The position numbers and the translations under genes were made by a program. Shown piece by piece: positions 1 to 8,108 of a stretch of 64,000 bases of DNA. The stretch is from contig CBDDLH010000003.1 in the NCBI GenBank assembly GCA_965230565.1, positions 186,001 to 250,000 on the forward strand. The letters run 5' to 3'. The stretch's first letter is position 1. Every line of letters starts with the position of its first letter. The notes under the pieces are model-generated. The model was not told where the DNA came from, made no database searches, and worked only from the letters and a program-made list of their open reading frames with translations. This DNA comes from BCD1 sp965230565. GTDB taxonomy: Bacteria > Bacteroidota > Bacteroidia > Chitinophagales > Saprospiraceae.

Positions 1-1
1 G

Positions 2-202
2 GACGATTCCGGAATTACGAAGAAAGCAGGTCTTTCGAGGAGTATAGATTATAAAAGCAATCTGTTGGTAATCAGATCAACAGAATTTGAGAATAACCTG
101 CTTATGTTTATCCTGACAGCCATGAGTACCGAGGCGGAACATTACCAGCCTTTATTGGAGGAAATTGAAACCATACTTGATCTAATCCAAAAAGCACAAT
201 AA
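2..202 (+). CDS. C-terminal end of an unidentified protein (5' truncated by window edge)
   Basis: An open frame runs in from the left edge and stops with TAA at 200-202, giving 66 residues. The visible tail is soluble-looking and mostly helical, rich in Glu/Leu near the end (LLEEIETILDLIQKAQ), with no membrane segment or sorting domain. The next gene begins one base after the stop, so the two are probably co-transcribed. I do not recognise the family; the start and most of the protein lie outside the window. Confidence 0.6.
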   Translation, partial: DDSGITKKAGLSRSIDYKSNLLVIRSTEFENNLLMFILTAMSTEAEHYQPLLEEIETILDLIQKAQ

Positions 203-203
203 A

Positions 204-557
204 ATGAATCCGCAAAACTTAATAAAAACCTGGTTCGACAAATGGGAATCCGGTGACTTCCAAAACCTGCCGGTAACGGACGACTTTAAACACACCAGTC
301 CCTTTGGAACCATTTCGGGAAAACAAGCCTACCAGGAATTGGTAGAAGCTAACCGGGACAAATTTCTGGGTTATACTTTTGACCTCCATGATGGTATTTT
401 TGCGGAAGACACGGCCGTTGTTCGATACACGGGTATTCAAGGTGATTTCCGGCTGGAGGTGAGTGAATGGTATTATCTTAGAGATGGGCTTATTGAAGAA
501 ATCATAGCTTACTACCACATAGGAGAAATCCGTGAAGACCGGGAGTTGGAAATCTAA
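204..557 (+). CDS. SnoaL-like / NTF2-fold protein
   Basis: 117 residues, the usual length of single-domain SnoaL-like proteins. It opens with the helix typical of the fold (NLIKTWFDKWESGDF), has a DDFKHTSPFG segment where the family has its pocket-lining D/H residues, and finishes with beta strands (VSEWYYLRDGLIEEIIAYYH). Members are small cone-shaped proteins that bind or transform small hydrophobic ligands; the substrate cannot be read from sequence. It starts one base after the upstream stop, so it is likely translated as part of the same message. No signal peptide, so cytosolic. Confidence 0.7.
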   Translation: MNPQNLIKTWFDKWESGDFQNLPVTDDFKHTSPFGTISGKQAYQELVEANRDKFLGYTFDLHDGIFAEDTAVVRYTGIQGDFRLEVSEWYYLRDGLIEEIIAYYHIGEIREDRELEI

Positions 558-570
558 AATTTAAGCAACA

Positions 571-658
571 ACCAGACCTCCGAGGTTTTAGAAACCTCAG
601 AGGTTTGGTCCAGCTCAGTGAGGCCCTCACTGCCCCCCGCCCCCCATATATAAAAGCC
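571..658. repeat. Composite GC-rich palindromic element, copy 1
   Basis: An imperfect 17-bp stem (571-587 with 593-609, two G-T-type mismatches) is followed by the palindrome AGTGAGGCCCTCACT (617-631) and then a C-run ending in CCCCCCATATATAAAAGCC. The same order of parts recurs at 40329-40418, where the palindrome carries an extra internal stem. In both places the element lies just upstream of a + strand gene and downstream of another, so it may act as terminator, 5' leader or a mobile palindromic unit. Confidence 0.7.
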
Positions 659-680
659 TCGACAACCGAAAACGTGACAT

Positions 681-688
681 TATTTTTG
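681..688 (+). promoter_or_regulatory. Candidate -7 element (TATTTTTG) for the DoxX-like gene
   Basis: TATTTTTG matches the Bacteroidota -7 consensus TAnnTTTG and lies 32 bases before the ATG at 721. No good -33 TTTG/TTG is visible at the expected distance, so support is weak. Confidence 0.3.
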
Positions 689-720
689 CAACTTTAACAT
701 TTCACCTAAACTTCTCAAAA

Positions 721-1188
721 ATGAATGAAATCCCAACCAAAACCAACAGAGGTATCTTTAACACACAAAAAGCAGAACGGTTCTTGGATGCCAACAAACC
801 CATTGGCATCCTGTTACTGAGGATTTTTATCGGTTGCCGACTAATCTATGGGGTGATTGATAATATCTTAAGTTGGGAAAGAATGGTCGAGTTTTCCAAT
901 TTCTTGCAAAACCACGACTTCCCGTTTCCTATTATCAGCGCAGTGCTATCCGTTTATATTCAATTTTTTGGAGCAATATTAATTTTGCTTGGGTTCAAAA
1001 TAAGAATTGCTTCATTCCTGCTTATCATTAACTTTTTAGTTGCCCTGATATTTGTTCACCTCAAAGCAAACGATACAGTGGAAGGCATGACACCTGCCCT
1101 GGCCATGTTGTTTGGATGCCTTACTTTCCTTTTTACCGGAGCAGAAAGTATATCTTTGGAAAATAGATTTGAAGCAAGAAAACAATAA
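721..1188 (+). CDS. DoxX-like family integral membrane protein
   Basis: 155 residues with four predicted transmembrane helices at about residues 25-45, 78-97, 99-117 and 122-142. The pattern LLLRIFIGCRLIYG followed by a helix with FFGAILILLGFKIR matches DoxX/DoxD-like small membrane proteins. Family members are linked to respiratory-chain or redox functions, but the activity of this subfamily is not established. It sits alone between the palindromic element and a Crp/Fnr regulator with which it may be functionally paired, since both are + strand and 79 bp apart. An ATG preceded by an A-rich leader supports the start. Confidence 0.7.
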   Translation: MNEIPTKTNRGIFNTQKAERFLDANKPIGILLLRIFIGCRLIYGVIDNILSWERMVEFSNFLQNHDFPFPIISAVLSVYIQFFGAILILLGFKIRIASFLLIINFLVALIFVHLKANDTVEGMTPALAMLFGCLTFLFTGAESISLENRFEARKQ

Positions 1189-1267
1189 AGCAGGCCTTAT
1201 GCCTTTTTTCAAAATTGATAACCAATATCTTACAACTTCAATAATTTAAAAACTTACTTAACAATAT

Positions 1268-1840
1268 ATGGAGATCAAGGAGAACATAATCGAAGATTAC
1301 GGGCTTTCAGCAAAGGAGCTGGCCTTTACCCAAGGTAGTTTTCAGCCTTATGCTTTAGCCGGAAAGCAATTTTTCCTGAAAGCCGGCCAAACTTCCGACA
1401 AAATAGCCTACGTGCTGAAAGGCATGCTCCGGTCCTTTTTGCTGGATGAAGACGATAACCAGATCACCACCCAGTTTTTTCCGGCAGGAACATTGGTCAT
1501 TTCCTTTGAAAGTTTCAACGAACAGGTACCCTCCAAAGAATACATCATCGCCGAAGATGATTGTGAACTCCTGGTCATCACTCATGAACAACAAATGATG
1601 CTCTACCGGGAAGTGCCCAAATGGCAGGAAATCTGCAAGGATATGGCCAGCAGAAATAGTCACGAACAACTGGAACGCTCTGTCGAATTCCAGACCATGA
1701 CCGCTACCGAAAGATACCACAAGTTTTGTGAGGAACACCCTGAAATTTTGCAGTCCGTTCCTTTAAAACACATCGCCTCCTACCTCGGCATTGATAATGC
1801 AACACTTAGCCGAATCAGGCGTAAGAAATTAATACCCTAA
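1268..1840 (+). CDS. Crp/Fnr-family transcriptional regulator
   Basis: 190 residues: an N-terminal cyclic-nucleotide-binding-like beta roll (about 20-125, with FFLKAGQTSDKIAYVLKGML) and a short C-terminal winged HTH (about 145-190, LKHIASYLGIDNATLSRIRR). This is the short Bacteroidota subgroup of Crp/Fnr proteins, which mostly lacks the cAMP-contact residues of E. coli Crp; the inducer is unknown. It follows the DoxX-like gene, and DoxX genes are frequent neighbours of such regulators. A second member of the same subgroup is at 19119. Start chosen at the ATG that gives the family's usual length. Confidence 0.85.
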   Translation: MEIKENIIEDYGLSAKELAFTQGSFQPYALAGKQFFLKAGQTSDKIAYVLKGMLRSFLLDEDDNQITTQFFPAGTLVISFESFNEQVPSKEYIIAEDDCELLVITHEQQMMLYREVPKWQEICKDMASRNSHEQLERSVEFQTMTATERYHKFCEEHPEILQSVPLKHIASYLGIDNATLSRIRRKKLIP

Positions 1841-1991
1841 CCCATTTGACCAGGTTTCTAAACAAACGTCTTCCATTTTTTAGGCTCTCCTAATTGTAAA
1901 ATGTTTAACAACAAAGTTATCTTTATCACCACATTTAATTTGGGGACACCAAAGCAATCATACTTCTGCCGGAGAAATACACCAGGCCCTT

Positions 1992-4900
1992 ATGAAATTT
2001 TCGAAATTCATAAAAAACACTCTCCTCTTAATTACAGGAATACTTCTGTGGCTTCCATGTACCAGCCAAATCTATGTCAACCAAAGTGCTGTGGGTGATA
2101 ATAATGGCTCTTCCTGGGAACATGCTTATACCAATTTTCAGGATGCCCTTGATGCCGCCCGCGAAAATGATCAGATTTGGGTAGCGACTGGAACCTACCT
2201 GCCTGGCAAGGCCGGTGACCCGGGAAACACCACCTTCTTCTTATCAAGAGGCCTCAGACTCTACGGCGGCTTCGAAGGAACGGAAACCAGTCTCAACGAC
2301 AGAAACACAGAACTGTTCCCCACCATCCTCTCCGGAGACCTTAATCAGGATGATATTGCCAATGACTTTGAGAACAACCGTAGTGATAATGTCTGGACGG
2401 TTTTGTTAGTGGAAAATAAAACCGCTACCCTTCCGGTCATCGATGGATTTATTTTTGAAGGCGGGCACGCCAATGGCGAAAGGAATGGCAGATATTATCA
2501 GCGCAGCGGCGGCGGACTGTTTCTTTATGGGCCGGCAGAAGTACGGCATTGCGAATTCAGACAAAATTATGCCAACAAAGATGGCGGCGGGCTGTATTTC
2601 TGTGATTCTTTGGCCATTGCTCAAACGCCCTCCCGAATGATCATTGACAGTTGCCACTTTGCCAATAACTTTGCGGAGAATTCCGCAGGTGCTCTGAGTA
2701 ATGAAATGATCAATAATAATACATTTGAAACCTATATTGGTCATTCCTCCTTTATCAATAACAAATGTATCCGCACTGGAGGAGCATTGGTAAATTGGAT
2801 TACAGTTTCCAATTGTACCGTTGAAATAGAGCAATGCCGTTTCGAAAAAAATGAAGCGGAGCATGGAGGTGGTGTAAATAGTATATTTGAGTCTTCTCAT
2901 TCACAAGTGAATTATTTCAACTGTTATTTTTCGGAAAATAGAGGTTTAGATGAGTTAAAGAAAAAATGGGTTACTGGTGGTGGAGCAATTCGGTATTTTT
3001 TCACTGGTGAATCAAGGGAATCTTTTGGGTACATCAAGGGGTGCATCTTCAAAAATAATTCATCCGAATTAGGGGGAGCCGGTATTTCCATTTCTTCCCG
3101 TGCAGGAGCCGAAACCAATAGTGTCACTATTGATAGTTGTCAACTGGAAGGCAACGAAGCAGATTACGGTGGAGGAATTGCCATTGATTTGATGGGAGTG
3201 AATGATAGCATGATAATTAGCAGAAGTACCTTTATTGAAAATAAAACCATTGATATTAATTCAGATTTCGTGACAAGTGGTGCCGCCATAATGATCAACT
3301 ATTGGGGGCAAAGTAAAAACAGTAATGTTGCTGTTGACAGTTGTCACTTTAAAAATAACAAAGAGGAAGGCAGTATGGGCGGAACCATTGGCGTTTCTCC
3401 TTCTCACCGATCAAATTTCACCTCAATTCAGAGCAGTGTTTTCTCAAATGATGAAATTGCGGGTAATTATGCTGCGATCTATTATGCTGGAAGTGATGAT
3501 AGATTCCAATTGGAAAATTGCTCCTTTGAAGTAGGACGGAGTATTAAAGGTGCCAAACTGTTAGATTCCGGATTAACCTTTTCCACTTCCATGCTATTTC
3601 TATTTTTCCATGGGGCGTTATGGTTACAGATTTTCTATTTTTTGGTGATGTCCTTTATCACCCGGGAACGGACCATGATCTATTATACCCTTCAGACGGT
3701 GGGACTTTCCATGTTCTACTTTTTTATAAAAGATTATGTGTATTTTCCTTCCATTGCTGAATGGTTAGTGAGCAATTCGTGGTATCATTTTGGCTTTTCC
3801 CGATTCAGTGTGATCATATTGGCAATTGCTTTTATAAAATTTAGCCAGCATTTCTTAAACATCAATCATTATTTTCCATTCTTAAAAAAGGCTATTCTGT
3901 TTTTCACCATATCCTTCATCTTACTAGAGATTATCCACATCCTGTTGTTTCCAGGATTTGGTCTGCAAGGATCATCATTGCAAAACATTATATCATTTAT
4001 TATCAGGGGAATGACCTATATTGCCTTTGTTTTTCCATTTATAGTTGCTATCACAATATTCAGAAAAGGCTACAAACTTGCATTGTATTTGCTCCCTGTT
4101 TTACTGTTCGTATCCTTTTGTGGTATTTACCTGTTGATCTCTTTTAGTGATGGATATACCGGATCTTTTACAAAGAATATTTTAATTAGTGAAGGATTTG
4201 TATTACTGGCCTTAATTACGATGGCATTAGCCAATGGTCACCGGATCAATCTGCTCAAAAAGGACAAAGAACGGGCTGCTCAGCTGGCAGAATTGAATAA
4301 TGCCAAAACACGTCTTTACAATAACATAACCCATGAATTCAGAACCCCGCTGACAGTTATCATGGGAACCTCTGAAATGGTCAAAGGAAACGAATCGGAA
4401 AAAGAACTCATTCAGCGAAACAGCAAACAATTATTACACCTGATCAACCAAATGCTTGACCTGTCCAAACTGGAAGGCGGGGCGATAAAACTTAACTCAA
4501 AACAGGGAGACATCATTCCCTTTATCGAATACCTCGTCGAATCATTTCAGTCGTTCGCTGCTTCAAAACATATCCAACTCACTTTTTTCACGGAACTGGA
4601 GTCTCTGCAAATGGATTTTGATGCCAATAAAATCCAGACTATCATCAGCAATCTGGTATCCAATGCCATAAAATTCACCCCCGATTCCGGAAAGGTGGTC
4701 ATCCATGCAAAAGAGGAAACAGAAAGCAAAAAACCTCACCTGGTTGTAACCGTAAGAGACAGCGGTTCAGGTATTCCGGAAGAAGATATACCTCACATTT
4801 TCGACCGCTTTTTCCAGGCGGACGCTTCGGACATGCGCCATTCGGAAGGAAGTGGCATTGGCCTGGCATTGGTTAAAGAACTGGTACAATTGATGAACGG

Positions 4901-5810
4901 TACCATTGAGGTCACCAGTAAGGTAGACAAAGGCACTGCTTTTATCTTCAGCGTCCCTATAACCACAGTCGCTCCCCTGGAAACTGAGTCGTTTGAAAAC
5001 AGGGAGGTCTACACTCCGTTTATTCCGGAGGACGAAACCAGCGAATCCTTCTTCCCGGTATCTGATGAATTGCCTATCGCATTGATCGTGGAAGACAACA
5101 GGGATGTGGTGAGTTTCTTAAAATCCTGTTTACAAAAAAAATACAATCTCAAAATAGCCTATAATGGCCAAGAAGGTATAGAAAAGGCTTTGGAAATAGT
5201 ACCGGATATCATCATCAGTGACGTGATGATGCCGGAAGCCGACGGGTATACCGTCTGTAAAACCCTGAAAGAAGATGAACGAACGAGCCATGTTCCCATA
5301 ATTATGCTTACCGCAAAAGCAACCCAGGAAGATAAGATCCAGGGGCTGGACATGGGGGCTGATGCTTATCTCAGCAAACCTTTCCATCGGGAGGAACTGG
5401 AGATCCGGATAGGTAAGCTCATCGAACTCCGGAAACAGTTGCAACAGCGATATAAATCTGAGCTTGAAGAAGCACCGGGAACAATCAAAACATCAGATCC
5501 ATTTATTCAAAAACTCCAGGAGGTCATCGAGTCCAGAATGGAAGACGAATCCTTTGGCATACCTGACCTTTGCCGTGCGGTCAACCTCGGTAGAATGCAG
5601 ATTCACCGAAAACTTAAAGCTATGGTCGGAATGCCTACCACCCAATTTATCCAATCCATTCGCCTGCAAAAGGCATATCAGCTCTTAAAAGAGACGGATC
5701 TCAACGTTTCGGAAGTCGCTTACCGGGTCGGTTTTTCAGACCATTCCTATTTTACCAGGCTTTTTGTAAAGAAATATCAAATTACTCCCTCCGAAATCAG
5801 TAAAATTTAG
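1992..5810 (+). CDS. Hybrid sensor kinase/response regulator with extracellular beta-helix domain and AraC HTH
   Basis: 1272 residues. A signal peptide (about 1-26, ending CTSQ) leads into a long extracellular region (about 27-525) of right-handed parallel beta-helix repeats with recurring IDSCHF, GGG and NN words, of the kind usually found in secreted polymorphic or pectate-lyase-like proteins. A 7TMR-DISM-like membrane block follows (about 530-750). A HisKA domain has phospho-acceptor H781 in NITHEFRTPL. A HATPase shows DSGSGIPEED and GSGIGLAL. A receiver has phospho-acceptor D1077 (ISDVMMP) and K1129, and an AraC-type HTH occupies about 1168-1272. It therefore senses outside and binds DNA inside in one chain. 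Most family members sense through Y_Y_Y propellers or 7TMR-DISM-Ext domains; a beta-helix in that position is unusual. The next gene encodes a MACPF protein and is the obvious candidate target. Start set by the signal peptide; an overlapping ORF at 1901 is a shadow. Confidence 0.9.
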   Translation: MKFSKFIKNTLLLITGILLWLPCTSQIYVNQSAVGDNNGSSWEHAYTNFQDALDAARENDQIWVATGTYLPGKAGDPGNTTFFLSRGLRLYGGFEGTETSLNDRNTELFPTILSGDLNQDDIANDFENNRSDNVWTVLLVENKTATLPVIDGFIFEGGHANGERNGRYYQRSGGGLFLYGPAEVRHCEFRQNYANKDGGGLYFCDSLAIAQTPSRMIIDSCHFANNFAENSAGALSNEMINNNTFETYIGHSSFINNKCIRTGGALVNWITVSNCTVEIEQCRFEKNEAEHGGGVNSIFESSHSQVNYFNCYFSENRGLDELKKKWVTGGGAIRYFFTGESRESFGYIKGCIFKNNSSELGGAGISISSRAGAETNSVTIDSCQLEGNEADYGGGIAIDLMGVNDSMIISRSTFIENKTIDINSDFVTSGAAIMINYWGQSKNSNVAVDSCHFKNNKEEGSMGGTIGVSPSHRSNFTSIQSSVFSNDEIAGNYAAIYYAGSDDRFQLENCSFEVGRSIKGAKLLDSGLTFSTSMLFLFFHGALWLQIFYFLVMSFITRERTMIYYTLQTVGLSMFYFFIKDYVYFPSIAEWLVSNSWYHFGFSRFSVIILAIAFIKFSQHFLNINHYFPFLKKAILFFTISFILLEIIHILLFPGFGLQGSSLQNIISFIIRGMTYIAFVFPFIVAITIFRKGYKLALYLLPVLLFVSFCGIYLLISFSDGYTGSFTKNILISEGFVLLALITMALANGHRINLLKKDKERAAQLAELNNAKTRLYNNITHEFRTPLTVIMGTSEMVKGNESEKELIQRNSKQLLHLINQMLDLSKLEGGAIKLNSKQGDIIPFIEYLVESFQSFAASKHIQLTFFTELESLQMDFDANKIQTIISNLVSNAIKFTPDSGKVVIHAKEETESKKPHLVVTVRDSGSGIPEEDIPHIFDRFFQADASDMRHSEGSGIGLALVKELVQLMNGTIEVTSKVDKGTAFIFSVPITTVAPLETESFENREVYTPFIPEDETSESFFPVSDELPIALIVEDNRDVVSFLKSCLQKKYNLKIAYNGQEGIEKALEIVPDIIISDVMMPEADGYTVCKTLKEDERTSHVPIIMLTAKATQEDKIQGLDMGADAYLSKPFHREELEIRIGKLIELRKQLQQRYKSELEEAPGTIKTSDPFIQKLQEVIESRMEDESFGIPDLCRAVNLGRMQIHRKLKAMVGMPTTQFIQSIRLQKAYQLLKETDLNVSEVAYRVGFSDHSYFTRLFVKKYQITPSEISKI

Positions 5811-6017
5811 CAACACTCCCAATGTTACACACAAAACATTGATTACCAGTACACTATACCTAAAAAATCAAGCCAACCTGATACATTTGTCCTAGTTTTT
5901 CTTTCCACATGTTACGATTTTTCCAGCCATTGTCAAAATGGTTATAGTTACCTCACGTCGGATGCCCACATCTTTGAATCGACAACAAAATAATTTTAAA
6001 ACTTAAAACTCAAGACC

Positions 6018-7880
6018 ATGGAAAATACAATTCCCGGATTAGAACTATTAGGAAAAGGTTATGATATTTTTGGCCGCTTCGCTCACCCAAGCGGAATAAT
6101 AAATGCAAACATTTTCAAAAACTTTGAAAATGATGGAACCTCCTATTACACTCAGAAAATAAACGGTTATTCCTATCAGGTACCGGATTTCATTCCACTT
6201 GTGGAGGAACATACTTCAGATGGCTTCTACGTAGAAGGATCAAGTACGACAGAATTCCTTCAGGAGTTGGATCTCAAGATCAAAATGGATGGAAAATATT
6301 CCTTTTATTCAGGAGAAGTGGATTTTGGATTTCACCAAAGCAAGCAAGTCAGCAATGAATATTATTATACATTACTGTCTTCCATAGCAAAAGGTTTTCG
6401 AATTGCCTTACCGGATAATGATACCTTAATAGAGCAGGTAGGATTGAGCAGTAATTTTGAAAAGATGCTGAACGACACAGATAATTCACCACAAGCTATC
6501 GATGATTTATTCAATCAATATGGAACCCACTTTTTAGGAGAGGCCATTCTTGGAGGAAAAAACAGTTATTATGCCACAGTGGAAAAAACGGCCATAAACG
6601 AAACCACTTCTGTGGAAAGCACCGTAAAGGCTAGCTATAATAATATTTTCACAAGTGGCAGCGTATCCGTCAGTATGGATTACTACACTGACTCAAGCGT
6701 GAGTTCAACTCATTCTGAAACAGGTATTGAAACCATCGGTGGAAATGAGACCCTGGCTGTTGCGATGTACGATGATAATGATGCGTATTATTCATGGTTG
6801 GATTCTATCCTTCAAGAACCTGCGTTGATCGATTTCACAGAGACATCCTTACGTCCGATATGGGAATTGTGCAATTCAAAAGAACGTAGTGACGCTTTGG
6901 AAAAGAGGTTCTATGAACTGGCAAAAGAAAAAAGCTCTACACTTACCAGGGGTTCGGCACAACATGGAGACTCCATTTATTTTCCATGGGGGCAAAAAGA
7001 CGATTGGAACCTTTTTATAACTCCGGCTACTTTGGGTTTTTCAGAAAACGACCCTGAACTGGACCGCAACAATGGCATTTTGCAATTCCAGTATGGCATT
7101 GATAACGATCATAATTACCCGGACCATTGGCAGATTAAAGCAACATACCTCTTCAAGACGAAAAACGATGATAAAAGCTCCATGGATTGGCATACAGATG
7201 GATCGGTCAATTATATAATGATCCCAAAATTCATTTACGATGCCGGAACCGGGTCAAAAAGAGAAGTTTCGAGAATTGAAGATATTATTGCTAACCAGGG
7301 AACCTCACATCAAATAAACCTTCAAACACCTGATGGTACAGATAATTGGTATTACCTGCTTGCACCATCCCAATTCACCTATTCTGAAGGTAAAGATTCC
7401 TGGGATGCTGACAACGCCCTGATTGGGTGGGATTGGACCTTTGGCCAGGCCAAATCCATATACCCCTTCTACAAATACCGCAAAGGGTCCTTTGATGACG
7501 CAGTTACCAATGTCATTACCAAAGTGAAAATTCTATGGGTACATAAAGATTTTGCCTACTGGACCGGAGCAACAGGGAACCAAACCCTGCAGCTGCCGCC
7601 CAATGAAACGGATCCCAATATGGATCACTGGGAGTTGATCGCAAGTCCAACAAAAATCGGAGATATTACGGGTGGCGATGAAATGAATAAATGGTCCTTA
7701 CTCAATATGAAATGTCATGTATCCGATGAAGATCATCAATGGAATGTAGACTCAAATTTTAACTGGGTCGAAGACTTCAAAGATGCCTCTACCTATCAAA
7801 CCAGTGAGGGGCATGTAGACTGCCTGTTCATTCGCACGAGCATTCTTGACGAACCTTCAGAAATTGATTCAGATGATTAA
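6018..7880 (+). CDS. MACPF (membrane attack complex/perforin) domain protein
   Basis: 620 residues. The N-terminus (LGKGYDIFGRF) matches the opening strand of MACPF proteins, and the family signature Y-G-T-H-F followed by GG is at Y168-H171 (YGTHFLGEAILGGK). The MACPF fold covers about 1-305, with Ser/Thr-rich stretches flanking the signature that could be the membrane-inserting hairpins. The remaining 300 residues form a Trp- and Asp-rich region I do not recognise, possibly a target-binding beta domain. Perforin-fold proteins oligomerise into pores, but some bacterial members are not lytic. There is no signal peptide and no T9SS domain, so its export is unexplained. It lies 207 bp downstream of the beta-helix sensor, with a strong hairpin after it. 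Confidence 0.85.
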   Translation: MENTIPGLELLGKGYDIFGRFAHPSGIINANIFKNFENDGTSYYTQKINGYSYQVPDFIPLVEEHTSDGFYVEGSSTTEFLQELDLKIKMDGKYSFYSGEVDFGFHQSKQVSNEYYYTLLSSIAKGFRIALPDNDTLIEQVGLSSNFEKMLNDTDNSPQAIDDLFNQYGTHFLGEAILGGKNSYYATVEKTAINETTSVESTVKASYNNIFTSGSVSVSMDYYTDSSVSSTHSETGIETIGGNETLAVAMYDDNDAYYSWLDSILQEPALIDFTETSLRPIWELCNSKERSDALEKRFYELAKEKSSTLTRGSAQHGDSIYFPWGQKDDWNLFITPATLGFSENDPELDRNNGILQFQYGIDNDHNYPDHWQIKATYLFKTKNDDKSSMDWHTDGSVNYIMIPKFIYDAGTGSKREVSRIEDIIANQGTSHQINLQTPDGTDNWYYLLAPSQFTYSEGKDSWDADNALIGWDWTFGQAKSIYPFYKYRKGSFDDAVTNVITKVKILWVHKDFAYWTGATGNQTLQLPPNETDPNMDHWELIASPTKIGDITGGDEMNKWSLLNMKCHVSDEDHQWNVDSNFNWVEDFKDASTYQTSEGHVDCLFIRTSILDEPSEIDSDD

Positions 7881-7960
7881 AATTTGCCGGACTACTGGTT
7901 TATTTCCTGTCCAAACCTGGTTGTAAACTTGAAGTTTGTCAAATGGAAAACCGATCGAAT

Positions 7961-8001
7961 ACCATAGCACTCCCAAAAAAATAAATGGGAGTAGCTATGG
8001 T
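7961..8001 (+). terminator. Hairpin after the MACPF gene
   Basis: ACCATAGC-ACTCCCA pairs with TGGGAGT-A-GCTATGGT (about 15 bp with one bulge) across an A-rich loop, 80 bp after the stop codon. There is no long T-tract, so termination strength is uncertain; it separates the MACPF gene from the propeller gene. Confidence 0.55.
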
Positions 8002-8108
8002 ATATTCCAAATACCAATCTCGATTTCATAATTATTCAAAATGAGGTGCTGTCTTCATTATTAATACAGCTATGCCTCAATTATTCAAAAAGTATAAAAT
8101 CAAACATC

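Noticed and set aside
1901..2098. 65-residue + strand frame before the hybrid sensor
   Set aside because: It overlaps the sensor's signal peptide in another frame, and its composition is not protein-like.
5882..5889. TACATTTG upstream of the MACPF gene as a promoter
   Set aside because: It matches the -7 form but has no -33 box at 19-20 bp, and the leader would be about 125 bases; not enough to annotate.
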